Assembly: GCF_006965485.1 (NCBI RefSeq)
Contig: NZ_CP041360.1
Coordinates: 4,010,501 to 4,074,500 of the forward strand
Direction of reading: 5' to 3'
DNA length: 64,000 nucleotides
Source: Spirosoma sp. KCTC 42546
GTDB lineage: Bacteria > Bacteroidota > Bacteroidia > Cytophagales > Spirosomataceae
Part shown: positions 44,219-53,134 of the stretch, piece after piece
Layout: the number at the start of each line of letters is the position of its first letter
Position numbering within the stretch: position 1 is the first letter of the stretch
Notes under the pieces: model-generated
Seen by the model: only the letters and a program-made list of their open reading frames with translations
Told to the model about the DNA's origin: nothing
Database searches by the model: none
Position numbers and translations under genes: made by a program

Positions 44219-45016
44219 ATGATTCTCTCCGGTGCCCCCGATTCACGATCACCTCAGTCTGTCCGAAAGAATGTTGTTAGCCTGGAGATAAGCCTCAGTT
44301 CATACCAACAGTTTATACAGGACATACTGCAAGCCGCTTGTCTGCGTAAGTCGGGTTACGCCTGTTTTGCCAATGCCCATATGATCGTTGAAGCGGTTCG
44401 CGATCCGGCGTTTGCAGAGATGGTTAACAGGGCTACCTGGACAACTGCCGATGGGGTGCCGGTAGCCTGGGCAATACGCCTGTTATACGGACGTCGACAG
44501 GAGCGTATTACAGGACTCGATGTATTACCTGCACTACTTCAGGAGGCACCCCGGCACGATGTTTCGGTTTATGTCTACGGGTCTACACCGGCAGTGCTCG
44601 AACGTTGTGCCGATTACTGTGCGCAACATCACCCGGAACTGTCCATTTCGGGTCTATATGCTCCTCCGTTTCGGGCATTGACAGCCGGGGAAGAAGAGGA
44701 GGTTGTTGAACGTATCCGGACGTCGGGTGCCGGGCTTGTTTTTGTCGCACTGGGTTGCCCCAAACAGGAGAAATGGATGGCTGCCCTGTCGCATCGGATT
44801 CCAGCTGTTTTGCTGGGCGTCGGAGGGGCGCTGCCCGTTACAGTTGGCGTACAAAAACGGGCACCCAACTGGATGCAATTTGCTGGTTTAGAGTGGTTGT
44901 ATCGATTCTTTCAGGAGCCTCGCCGACTGTTCTCCCGCTATTTTAGTACGAACTCCCTGTTTGTATTTTACCTCACCCGGCAATGGATTCGTCAGTGGCT
45001 CCAGGCGGATAACTAA
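44219..45016 (+). CDS. WecG/TagA/CpsF-family glycosyltransferase
   Basis: The protein has 265 residues. It matches the family in the AHMIVEAVRDPAFAEMVNRA region, the TADGVPVAWAIRLLYG motif, RITGLDVLPALLQEA and GLVFVALGCPKQEKWMA. These enzymes add the second sugar (often N-acetylmannosaminuronic acid or ManNAc) to a lipid-linked carrier. Starts further into the ORF (near KNVVSLEISLSS) are possible. It heads a rightward run of three glycosyltransferase genes in the exopolysaccharide locus. Confidence 0.9.
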   Translation: MILSGAPDSRSPQSVRKNVVSLEISLSSYQQFIQDILQAACLRKSGYACFANAHMIVEAVRDPAFAEMVNRATWTTADGVPVAWAIRLLYGRRQERITGLDVLPALLQEAPRHDVSVYVYGSTPAVLERCADYCAQHHPELSISGLYAPPFRALTAGEEEEVVERIRTSGAGLVFVALGCPKQEKWMAALSHRIPAVLLGVGGALPVTVGVQKRAPNWMQFAGLEWLYRFFQEPRRLFSRYFSTNSLFVFYLTRQWIRQWLQADN

Positions 45017-45049
45017 TACATCATACACCTTACCTCATATATCTGGCAT

Positions 45050-46003
45050 ATGCCTGCTCCCATTGTTTTATTTGCCTATAAACGTGCCAGCGAACTTCAA
45101 CGAACAGTAACCGCGCTTCAGGCCAACTACCTGGCGGACCAAAGCGAGTTGTATGTTTTTGTCGATGGGCCCCGGCCCGGACGTGCCGATGAGTTGGCTA
45201 AAGTAGACGCTGTACGGGCCGTTCTGGATAATCTTACTGGATTTCGACGCATCCACCGGCTATATCGGGAGCAGAATATGGGCTGCGCCAACTCGATTAT
45301 TGCGGGGGTAACGGCTGTACTGCAAACCCATCCGTCTGTTATTGTGCTGGAAGATGACATAGTAACCAGTCGCAATTTTCTGGATTATATGAATCAGTGC
45401 CTAGAGCGATACGCCGATACGCCGACGGTTTTTTCGATTGGGGGCTACACGTTTCCGTTTCCACGACCTCAAGGCTATGAATCGGATGTGTATTTTTTCG
45501 GGCGGACCTGCGCCTGGGGGTGGGGCATCTGGGCCGATCGCTGGGAACAGGTCGATTGGGCGTTGAGGGATTTTGATACGTTTATTACCGATGAATCGGC
45601 CTGTAAAGCGTTCAATGCCAATGGCCAGGATCGGGTTCGCATGTTGAAACGAGCCTATACAAAAGAAATTGATGCCTGGGATATTCGCCTGTGTTACAGC
45701 GAGTTTAAATGGGGTGGCGTAACGGTCTATCCTACCATTTCCAAGACAATCAATATCGGCATCGACTCGGTCGATTCAACTACGGAGGTTGTATACAATC
45801 GGTATAAAACGGTGCTGGATAATAGCCTACCCCGGCGGCTTCAACTACCGGCCGATGTGTCGGTTAACCCAGCGTATGCACGGCGGTTTCGCCGGAAGTT
45901 TAGTGTTCCGGTGCGGATGTGGAACAAACTAAAAACCTTCCTGCTGGCAAGTCGTCTGGCTATCGGAAAGCGCGCAGGCGTTGGTAAACCGGTGGAACAA
46001 TAG
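45050..46003 (+). CDS. Glycosyltransferase, GT2/GNT-I-like
   Basis: The protein has 317 residues. The Rossmann-like start PAPIVLFAYKRASELQRTVT and the DxD-type motif VIVLEDDIVTSRNFLDYMNQ, followed by FGRTCAWGWGIWADRW, identify a nucleotide-sugar transferase of the GT-A fold. It would build the repeat unit of the exopolysaccharide on the cytoplasmic side. The sugar is unknown. It is 33 bases past the WecG/TagA gene and 2 bases before the next glycosyltransferase. Confidence 0.85.
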   Translation: MPAPIVLFAYKRASELQRTVTALQANYLADQSELYVFVDGPRPGRADELAKVDAVRAVLDNLTGFRRIHRLYREQNMGCANSIIAGVTAVLQTHPSVIVLEDDIVTSRNFLDYMNQCLERYADTPTVFSIGGYTFPFPRPQGYESDVYFFGRTCAWGWGIWADRWEQVDWALRDFDTFITDESACKAFNANGQDRVRMLKRAYTKEIDAWDIRLCYSEFKWGGVTVYPTISKTINIGIDSVDSTTEVVYNRYKTVLDNSLPRRLQLPADVSVNPAYARRFRRKFSVPVRMWNKLKTFLLASRLAIGKRAGVGKPVEQ

Positions 46004-46005
46004 CC

Positions 46006-47211
46006 ATGCGCGTATTACTGATTCATAATTTTTACCAGCAGGCGGGAGGAGAAGATACTGTGTTTCAACAGGAAGCAGCTATGCTTCGGGAAAACGGGGT
46101 AGACGTAGAAATGTTGACGTTTACTAACGAAAATTTCGAGGGAACATTACTCAACAAGTTTGGAGCAGCTACCCGGTCGATGTATAGTACGGATTCAGGC
46201 GACCGGGCCGGGCAGGTGATCGACCGGTTTCGACCCGATGTCGTTCATATTCACAACCTGTTTTATACCGCAACGGCCGCTGTCATTCGGGTGGCAAAGC
46301 AACGGGGCGTGCCTGTGGTGATGACCTTACATAACTACCGGTTAGTTTGTGTTAGCGGCCTGTTGATGCGCGAGGGGAAGATTCCCTGCGAAACCTGCCT
46401 CACCCAACTGGTACCGTTGGCGGGTATACGTCATGCCTGTTTCCGACAATCGCACCTGCAATCGGCGCAGTTAAGCCTGATTACTATGCTTCATAAACTA
46501 TCTGGAATCTGGCGACGTGTAGACCGGTTTGTAGTACTGACGGAATTTGCACGCCAGAAAATTTTGTCGTCATCCCTGGATCTTTCACCCACTCAAGTAG
46601 TGGTCAAACCCAATTTTGTGCCCGATGCAGGCTACGCTGAGCCTGGGCAACGACAGGATCAATTTCTGTTCATCGGTCGACTTTCGCCTGAAAAGGGGAT
46701 CCGAGTCATACTGGAAGCGGCCCGAAAAAAGCCGTTTAACCTACGAATTATTGGCGATGGTCCCCTGGCAGATGAAGTGAAAGAGGCCGTTGCTTCGTTA
46801 CCGCATGTGGAGTTTACGGGCTGGCAGAATCGGTCCACTGTTCTGGCCGCTCTGAAAACCTGCCGGGCCGTACTGGTACCGTCCGTCTGGTATGAGGGAT
46901 TACCAACGGTTATTCTGGAAGCTTTCTCGACAGGTACCCCCATCATTTGCTCCGATCAGGAAAATCTGAACCAGATTGTTAAGGATGAGCAGACCGGACT
47001 CCTGTTTAAAACCGGCAACAGCGACGACCTGAACCGGGTCATTGAGCGAATGAATCAGCAGCCGGAATTAGTCAGTCGATTGGCACAGGCCAGTAGAGGA
47101 GAATTCCCTCATTATTCAAAAGAAACGGCGTACAAGGCTACGATGAAGCTTTATGATGAATTGGTTAAGCAAAATTTATTGTCCACAGAGGCACAGAGAA
47201 TACAGAGGTAA
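46006..47211 (+). CDS. Glycosyltransferase family 4 (GT-B)
   Basis: The protein has 401 residues. The glycine-rich start LIHNFYQQAGGEDTVFQQEA, the VVHIHNLFYTATAAVIRVAK stretch, the GRLSPEKGIRVILEAARKKP motif and the nucleotide-sugar EX7E region (PSVWYEGLPTVILEAFSTGT) are typical GT4. It is cytoplasmic and adds a sugar to the lipid-linked repeat unit. Its last codons (LLSTEAQRIQR) lie in the left arm of a dispersed inverted repeat, so its C-terminus may have been replaced by repeat sequence. Confidence 0.9.
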   Translation: MRVLLIHNFYQQAGGEDTVFQQEAAMLRENGVDVEMLTFTNENFEGTLLNKFGAATRSMYSTDSGDRAGQVIDRFRPDVVHIHNLFYTATAAVIRVAKQRGVPVVMTLHNYRLVCVSGLLMREGKIPCETCLTQLVPLAGIRHACFRQSHLQSAQLSLITMLHKLSGIWRRVDRFVVLTEFARQKILSSSLDLSPTQVVVKPNFVPDAGYAEPGQRQDQFLFIGRLSPEKGIRVILEAARKKPFNLRIIGDGPLADEVKEAVASLPHVEFTGWQNRSTVLAALKTCRAVLVPSVWYEGLPTVILEAFSTGTPIICSDQENLNQIVKDEQTGLLFKTGNSDDLNRVIERMNQQPELVSRLAQASRGEFPHYSKETAYKATMKLYDELVKQNLLSTEAQRIQR

Positions 47212-47276
47212 AAAAAGTTAAAAATTACCAATTTATAATCTCTGTGTTCGCTGTGTCTCCGTGGACAATAAATTTT
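47171..47276. repeat. Dispersed inverted repeat between convergent genes
   Basis: AAAATTTATTGTCCAC at 47171-47186 pairs exactly with 47261-47276. The arms continue imperfectly to about 47208 and 47239 (cacagaggcacagagaatac versus its counterpart). Similar CACAGAG-rich repeats occur in many genomes. The left arm includes the GT4 stop codon. It may act as a terminator between the convergent GT4 and acyltransferase genes. Confidence 0.65.
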
Positions 47277-47282
47277 GTGCGA

Positions 47283-47987
47283 TTAACCATCGTACAGGCG
47301 CTCCTGTGCCCAGTTTATATTGTCTTTCAGTAGTTTAGCTGGGTTTCCTCCGATGATGATTCCCTCCTGATCGAACGATTTGGTTAGGACGGAGCGCGTA
47401 GCGACAATGGAATTTTTTCGGATGCGGACGCCTTTTAGAATGCTGCAATGGGCGGCTATCCAGACGTGATCATCAATAACAACATCTTTAGCATAGTTGA
47501 TTCGTTGCCCGGTTGTGGCATCCAGAATCGAATGCGAATCGCCGGTACGCACATCTATATCGTAGGCCAACAAACAATCCTCGCCGATCCGTATGCTGGA
47601 ACCAGGCTCCGTAACTGCCACATGAACATCTTCGATCATCGTGCGCGTGCCAATACTAATTTCGCCCCGTTCATCTTCGATCCACAGACTACCCCCTCGT
47701 TTAAACCGAACCTGTTTGGCAATATGAATCCGATTCGAATTGCCCCGGATGTATACCGTGAGTCCATGCAGACGGGCACCCTCTTCAATAAGAATCGTGT
47801 TATCATTACCATCAATATCGATCGTACAGTTTACACAAAATGCCGACCGGCTAATGGAGAGCTTATTCCGCTTACCTTGGATCGTTTTCGTAACGGTGGA
47901 TTTGAAAAACGAACCTGACTTAATCACTAATGCCAGTTTCAGAAGCATCGGATGCTGCTTGATAAATTCGTAGACTCGTTGCTTCAT
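47283..47987 (-). CDS. Hexapeptide-repeat acyltransferase (left-handed beta-helix)
   Basis: The protein has 234 residues. The isoleucine-rich hexapeptide repeats (TIDIDGNDNTILIEEGARLH, then IRIGEDCLLAYDIDV, VVIDDHVWIAAHCSILKGV and GIIIGGNPAKLL) form a left-handed beta-helix. It probably transfers an acetyl or succinyl group from acetyl- or acyl-CoA to a sugar of the exopolysaccharide. The catalytic His is likely in DDHVWIAAHC. It ends the leftward operon, separated from the GT2 gene by about 54 bases. Confidence 0.85.
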   Translation of the reverse strand: MKQRVYEFIKQHPMLLKLALVIKSGSFFKSTVTKTIQGKRNKLSISRSAFCVNCTIDIDGNDNTILIEEGARLHGLTVYIRGNSNRIHIAKQVRFKRGGSLWIEDERGEISIGTRTMIEDVHVAVTEPGSSIRIGEDCLLAYDIDVRTGDSHSILDATTGQRINYAKDVVIDDHVWIAAHCSILKGVRIRKNSIVATRSVLTKSFDQEGIIIGGNPAKLLKDNINWAQERLYDG

Positions 47988-48041
47988 GCCCTTAGTGTCA
48001 TTGGATACTTGATTGGGGTAGACCTGTTGTTGAGATACGGA

Positions 48042-48920
48042 TTAGTCGTTCATCAGTTTCCTGCGTACGTACCCGCCGAAGATCCGGGCCAAGTCAAAGG
48101 TCAGGTAGATTAGAAAAGCGGGTGCGTGAATACGGGCAAAGTGATACCTGGTCTTTAGGTTAATGGGTGATCGTGTCGTGAACAAAGCCCTTAAAAACTG
48201 TCGTATTGAGGTGGACTTGTTAAGGGCTAACCCAGTGGCCTCGGCATGTTCATAGACCACACAATTTGTGGCCACAAATAATGAAAAACCTGCTTTTCGG
48301 GCACGGATCGAAAAGTCGAGGTCGGCCATATGGTGCTGAAAATGAAGTTCATCGAGCAAACCGATTTTGCTAAATACTGAGATCGGTATCAGCATACCCC
48401 TGCCTGGCAGGCAATCGGAGGGAATATAGTGTGGGCCGGTTGCTAACAGAGCCTGTTGCTGTTTGAAACGGGTTTTGGCCAAATCCCGAATTTTCGCAAA
48501 CGACATGTCAATATGGGTTCCTGCATACAGAAGTCGGCCAGGCTCCCGGATATCGACAGATACTGAGCCGATTATACAGGGTTGCTTAGCAGAATAGGCA
48601 TTGAGCAGATTGGCCAGATAATTGGGGGCAATTTCCGTATCATCGTTTAAGGTCAACAGGAAGTCATTGGGTTGGCTTTTCAGGTGATCCAGTACATATT
48701 GAATACCCAGATTGGTGCCGCCCGCCCACCAGAGCGAGCCTGTACCCATGCGAACAAGTACGTTGGGAAATTCGGCCTGTATCATATCCGCCGTTCCGTC
48801 CGTTGATCCATCATCAACCACAACAACCTGATGAGCCTGCTCCGTTTGATCCCTCAAACAGGCCAGGCATTTTCGGGTATACTGCTTTCGATTATGGACC
48901 GGAATAACAACGTAAATCAT
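48042..48920 (-). CDS. Glycosyltransferase family 2
   Basis: From the ATG at 48920 the protein has 292 residues and starts directly with MIYVVIPVHNRKQYTRKCLA. An upstream start at 48983 would overlap the polymerase gene by 47 bases and add unrelated residues. The VVVDDGSTDGTADMI and LTLNDDTEIAPNYLANLLNA motifs (the latter with DDT) are those of rhamnosyltransferase-like GT2 enzymes. A hydrophobic C-terminal segment may attach it to the membrane. It builds the repeat unit in the cytoplasm. Confidence 0.88.
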   Translation of the reverse strand: MIYVVIPVHNRKQYTRKCLACLRDQTEQAHQVVVVDDGSTDGTADMIQAEFPNVLVRMGTGSLWWAGGTNLGIQYVLDHLKSQPNDFLLTLNDDTEIAPNYLANLLNAYSAKQPCIIGSVSVDIREPGRLLYAGTHIDMSFAKIRDLAKTRFKQQQALLATGPHYIPSDCLPGRGMLIPISVFSKIGLLDELHFQHHMADLDFSIRARKAGFSLFVATNCVVYEHAEATGLALNKSTSIRQFLRALFTTRSPINLKTRYHFARIHAPAFLIYLTFDLARIFGGYVRRKLMND

Positions 48921-48936
48921 ACCCTCAGATTTCAGA

Positions 48937-50334
48937 TTAGCGGATAGGAGCGTTGAGGTGTGATAGCCCATCCTGAGAAACATTGTTAACGGAGTCTATC
49001 GAAACGGTCAGACGAATCGTTGGTCTGGCCAGCCGTATTACGATGTGCAGATAGAACAAAACGGTTAACGAGCCTGCCGTAACGGAACTTTGCCCAAATA
49101 CGGTGAGCATGAGCAGCGAAAAGATAATGATCAGCAGAATCATATTGGATTTCATTTTGGCATGGAGCATGGCATACGAGACATAGCTGACTACATAGCC
49201 GAAGGCAAGCATGACAATAAGCCCGTAAAAGTCGTACGCGAAGTACAGTTCCGAAATCAGCCCGGTTCGAATACCCATTGTGTTATCGGGATCGAACAGG
49301 GTCATAAACGTGAGCGCACTATCTTTTGTAATGAGGTCGGCTTTATTGATTCCTGCAATACTTAGGATGCCCGAATTGATAAAGTTGGCCAGGGTGCTCG
49401 CTGTCAGATCATAACCCGGTATTTCTCCCGGTTTAAACTCGTTCACGGCTCGGATATATTCCCGGAATTCGACCCCCATGGGTAATCCTTCCCGGGCAAA
49501 CTGTGAGGATGAACTGCTGCCAAGCCGTAGATTTTGCAGGCTAACATAGAGGATGGCGGCTACCACGATCATGACGATGGATCGTGTATTGATGGTGAAC
49601 TTCCCGGCCATTATTTTTTCGTAGAAGAAAATAGACCCGATCGAAATGAGCAGAAACAGGCGTTTACTGTCAATGGAGGTAATGAGAATTGCCAGAATCG
49701 TCAGGGACAGCCAGACTACTTTTTCGGGTGTTCGCTGACTTCTCAGGAAACGATCATACAGCAATACGGCCGACACACAGTTAAAGAAGCCAAAATTATA
49801 GACGTATCCATAGTCGATATGGTACATTTTCTCGGTTACGTCGCTGCCGGAAAAGATAGGAATATAGCCCACATTACGGATGAAATCGACAAACCAGATG
49901 AGTGGGAAAAGTAGTAATGGATATTCAAGCCAGGTTAAATCGGTATACAGGGGACGGCCTTTTTCCTGATGCTCTGGTGTGATGGATGGAACGGTACAGT
50001 TAATGTCGTAAATAAACATGCCAATGCTCATGGCAATGAGAAAACTATTGTAAATGATACAACCTTCATCCATGGAGATGAAGTATGGATTAATGGCGTA
50101 GTAGTTCAGTATTTTAAGTTCTCCAATGTAAAGCCACAGAATCCAGAACGTGAGAAAGGCTTTGGTGAAACGGTTCTTCAGGTGGAATAAGATGAAGATT
50201 GGAATAATCAAGAGCGTATGGCTCAGGAGGGAGGGATAAATAAAGTACTCCGTATAGCCAAATACAGCCTGATAGACCAGGGGCGTAACCTGCGCGGCTA
50301 TACAACACATGATTAGCAGGAAGTACTTTTTCAT
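48937..50334 (-). CDS. Wzy-like oligosaccharide repeat polymerase
   Basis: The protein has 465 residues with about 11-12 hydrophobic segments and a large external loop (SSSSQFAREGLPMGVEFREY), typical of O-antigen or exopolysaccharide polymerases. Sequence identity within this class is low, so the call rests on topology and context. It joins lipid-linked repeat units in the periplasmic leaflet of the inner membrane. Its ATG overlaps the stop of the upstream acyltransferase by 4 bases. Confidence 0.75.
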   Translation of the reverse strand: MKKYFLLIMCCIAAQVTPLVYQAVFGYTEYFIYPSLLSHTLLIIPIFILFHLKNRFTKAFLTFWILWLYIGELKILNYYAINPYFISMDEGCIIYNSFLIAMSIGMFIYDINCTVPSITPEHQEKGRPLYTDLTWLEYPLLLFPLIWFVDFIRNVGYIPIFSGSDVTEKMYHIDYGYVYNFGFFNCVSAVLLYDRFLRSQRTPEKVVWLSLTILAILITSIDSKRLFLLISIGSIFFYEKIMAGKFTINTRSIVMIVVAAILYVSLQNLRLGSSSSSQFAREGLPMGVEFREYIRAVNEFKPGEIPGYDLTASTLANFINSGILSIAGINKADLITKDSALTFMTLFDPDNTMGIRTGLISELYFAYDFYGLIVMLAFGYVVSYVSYAMLHAKMKSNMILLIIIFSLLMLTVFGQSSVTAGSLTVLFYLHIVIRLARPTIRLTVSIDSVNNVSQDGLSHLNAPIR

Positions 50335-50987
50335 CGTGTTGAGTCGGTCAATAGATCGTTTATGTACCTGGCAGGGTTACCAGCCCATATCTGGTTGGCC
50401 GGAACGCTTTTCGTGACAACCGAGCCCGCTCCAATTACGGCATGATGGCCAATGGTAACACCCTTCAAAATAGTCACGTGTGCACCGATGAAGGCACCGT
50501 CCTGAATAACCACGGGTGCAGTAGCCGCCAGTGCATTGTCTGCATAGCCTGCCCGCTGGCGTACATCCAGACTATGAAAGTCCGTGTCATAAATAACGGT
50601 GTTTCCGCCAATGGTAACGTGATTGCCTATCGTAATGGACTCGTGGCAAACCAGGGCGGTGGCACTCATACCTACGTGATTGCCGATGTGTATTTGTCCG
50701 CCCAGATTCGCAATGAAAAAGCAGGGCTGTTGTCGCCCGATTCGATTACTGTAATTCATGCCGTTGATGAAAACAAAGGATTCCCCAATCACCAGTTGGC
50801 TACCATCCGTAATATCAACAACCGGAATCCCATAACTCCTCATGCCTTTACCGTAGACTACACCATTGAGGTAAAAATAGAGCCGGGTCAGCAGGGTTTG
50901 ACCAACGTACCAGATCCGTCGTTTTATGAACCGGATGGTGCGATATAGTAGCCTGCTAATCCTGAAGAGCATAGTTCGCGGGTTCAT
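50331..50987 (-). CDS. Hexapeptide acyltransferase
   Basis: The protein has 218 residues. Hexapeptide repeats run through IGNHVGMSATALVCHESITI, NHVTIGGNTVIYDTDFHSL, IQDGAFIGAHVTILKGVTIG and AVIGAGSVVTKSVPANQIWA, ending in NPARYI. The catalytic His is probably in CHESI or DTDFHS. It resembles maltose/galactoside O-acetyltransferases. Its start lies inside the flippase gene (32-base overlap) and its end overlaps the polymerase start by 4 bases, so the three are co-translated. An alternative start is at Met6. Confidence 0.88.
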   Translation of the reverse strand: MNPRTMLFRISRLLYRTIRFIKRRIWYVGQTLLTRLYFYLNGVVYGKGMRSYGIPVVDITDGSQLVIGESFVFINGMNYSNRIGRQQPCFFIANLGGQIHIGNHVGMSATALVCHESITIGNHVTIGGNTVIYDTDFHSLDVRQRAGYADNALAATAPVVIQDGAFIGAHVTILKGVTIGHHAVIGAGSVVTKSVPANQIWAGNPARYINDLLTDSTR

Positions 50988-52317
50988 GGCTCAATGTGTT
51001 CATAATCTGACGGTATTGCCGCATACATATCACCAGCAGAAAGCAATTCCACAGCGTACCGGCAATGACAACACTGGCGGGGCCTGCATTGGTAAACTGA
51101 AAAAGAACATAGTTTAGGGGGAAGTATAACACAATGCCCACCAGTGATGCTTGTACCAGTGTTTTAATCTGGCCGACGCCGTTGATAAAGTAGTTGTAGT
51201 TACTCAGGAAGATAAAACTGATGACGTAGGCCGTCAACCAGATGGAAAGACTGGTTGGAACCTGGATTTTGTGACCTATCCATAATGAAAAAACTAGTTG
51301 AGCTACCGCAAGCATCAGGAGGGCCAGGATGGCCATACCCGCACAGATCAGATTGAGTCGCCGGATAGTAGCCCGTATCCAACGAGTGTCTCGTTTGATG
51401 TACGCATCGGTAAAGGCCGACCAATACGGGGTGATGAAAATGCCGTACAGGAATGGCAATACACTGAAGTATTTATTGGCAATACTATACGGAGCCACGC
51501 TGTTGGACCCCAGATAATATGAAATGAAAAGCCCTCCGGAAGTGAACACAATAATGCTCACCAGTTGAAGAAAAAAAAACTGCCCGCTTATCGTCACTAA
51601 CTTTTTGATCAACGAAACGTCGATGTAGGAAATACCGGGGGCGAGTCGGGCGTAAGTCGTGCGAAAAAAATAAACGGAAACTCCACCAAAGACTAGTACG
51701 GGAACCAGGTTATAGATATGGGCAATAACCACCAGAGAGGCATGGAGAAAAACCGAAGCGGCATAGATCAGCAAGATGACGGCCACATTGACGATCAATA
51801 AAATCCACGCCACAGCTGCGGCCCGCTGGTCGGCCAGTAAAATGGAGTTGATCGGCTTCAGCAGAAGTTGAATGCTGAAACTTATCAATGTATAGGTAAT
51901 TATTGTGTTAATGAGTGCGGGCTGGTCGCTGTCAATATTAAGCAGGCTAGTCCAGTCCAGGAAAAAGTGTAGGGTGCCAAAAATCACACAGAACATAAGG
52001 GCAAATGCGCCCGAAAGAAAATACAGGGTACTAACGTAGTTTTTGGCGGCCGCATCATTCCCGGTATCAAAAAAGAGGACCAAACTATTTCGGAGACCGT
52101 TGCCAAAACTTACATCTACTAAGCTGAACCAACTGGTCAGAAAGGTAATGGTCATCCAGATGCCAAAGTCCTTGACACTGATGAACTGAACGGTTAATGT
52201 TACGGTCAGAAACCCAATTACCACACCAGCCCCTTTCAGAAAGATCGACTCGATCACGTTTCGATAGACGATCAGGCTTCGAGCATCAATACGGTGATGT
52301 TTACTCAATTTAACCAC
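50956..52317 (-). CDS. Wzx-like flippase (oligosaccharide translocase)
   Basis: The protein has 453 residues and about 12-14 hydrophobic segments, with the characteristic GNGLRNSLVLFFDTG loop near the N-terminus. It belongs to the MOP superfamily (RfbX/MurJ-type flippases). It moves lipid-linked repeat units across the inner membrane before polymerisation. A gap of 136 bases separates it from the sugar transferase gene, so a separate promoter is possible. Its 3' end overlaps the acyltransferase. Confidence 0.85.
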   Translation of the reverse strand: MVKLSKHHRIDARSLIVYRNVIESIFLKGAGVVIGFLTVTLTVQFISVKDFGIWMTITFLTSWFSLVDVSFGNGLRNSLVLFFDTGNDAAAKNYVSTLYFLSGAFALMFCVIFGTLHFFLDWTSLLNIDSDQPALINTIITYTLISFSIQLLLKPINSILLADQRAAAVAWILLIVNVAVILLIYAASVFLHASLVVIAHIYNLVPVLVFGGVSVYFFRTTYARLAPGISYIDVSLIKKLVTISGQFFFLQLVSIIVFTSGGLFISYYLGSNSVAPYSIANKYFSVLPFLYGIFITPYWSAFTDAYIKRDTRWIRATIRRLNLICAGMAILALLMLAVAQLVFSLWIGHKIQVPTSLSIWLTAYVISFIFLSNYNYFINGVGQIKTLVQASLVGIVLYFPLNYVLFQFTNAGPASVVIAGTLWNCFLLVICMRQYRQIMNTLSHEPANYALQD

Positions 52318-52453
52318 AAGCGGAGTTTTAAAAGTTATGCATACCTATCAACTTAGGTATACCCTGGATCGTTAAGTGGTGGATATTAGGTTATCTGTTA
52401 TTTACTAATAATTTGATAGTCAACTAAATAGCTGCTAATGTTTGCTCAATTAA

Positions 52454-53122
52454 TTAAAATGCATCTGTGTTACCCGTAAACATGGCTGCCAGCGTTTGGA
52501 AGCATATGTAGATATCGAATAAAAAAGACGCTTTCTGAATGTAGAACAGGTCGTAGCGAACCCGGTGTTTCATCATCAATGGATAGGTCATTCCTCCCCG
52601 ACATCCACTAACCTGCGCCAGCCCCGTAATACCCGGACGAATGCCGTTTCGTAATGAATAGGTAGGTAGGACGTGCCAATATTCAGCATCTAACCCAAGT
52701 GGATGGGGGCGGGGCCCTACCAGACTCATGTCGCCCAGGAGTACGTTCAGGAACTGGGGCATCTCGTCCAGATTTGTCCGGCGCAATAGACGGCCAAGGG
52801 GAGTTACACGCGGGTCATTTTTCGCGGCTTGACGAAAAACGCTTGTACCGGATGGTGGGGTGTACATTGTCCGGAATTTTAAACACCTGAACTGCTGCCC
52901 GTTTCGGCCTGACCGAAGCTGCACGAAAATAGCTGGCCCCGGCGAAGTAAGCCGGATAGCCAAGCAAATAAGTGGAATCATCCAACTTAACAAGAGTAGA
53001 GTGACCAACGCACTCATAACCAGATCGACGATTCGTTTGGCTGGATAGCCACTGGTTTGGGTTGCAATGAAAGGGATGACTCGTTTCTCAAGCCTTTGGG
53101 AGTTAATTGCTTCGGAGACCAT
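52454..53122 (-). CDS. Priming sugar transferase (undecaprenyl-phosphate)
   Basis: The protein has 222 residues. One N-terminal hydrophobic segment (LVMSALVTLLLLSWMIPLIC) precedes the Bac_transf domain: FRCLKFRTMYTP, LGRLLRRTNLDEMPQFLNVL, GDMSLVGPRPHP and RPGITGLAQVSGCRGG. It transfers a sugar-1-phosphate to undecaprenyl phosphate to start the repeat unit. It lacks the long multi-pass N-terminus of WcaJ-type enzymes, so it is a short form. It is 12 bases past the autokinase stop. Confidence 0.92.
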   Translation of the reverse strand: MVSEAINSQRLEKRVIPFIATQTSGYPAKRIVDLVMSALVTLLLLSWMIPLICLAIRLTSPGPAIFVQLRSGRNGQQFRCLKFRTMYTPPSGTSVFRQAAKNDPRVTPLGRLLRRTNLDEMPQFLNVLLGDMSLVGPRPHPLGLDAEYWHVLPTYSLRNGIRPGITGLAQVSGCRGGMTYPLMMKHRVRYDLFYIQKASFLFDIYICFQTLAAMFTGNTDAF

Positions 53123-53134
53123 ACGATTCCAGAA

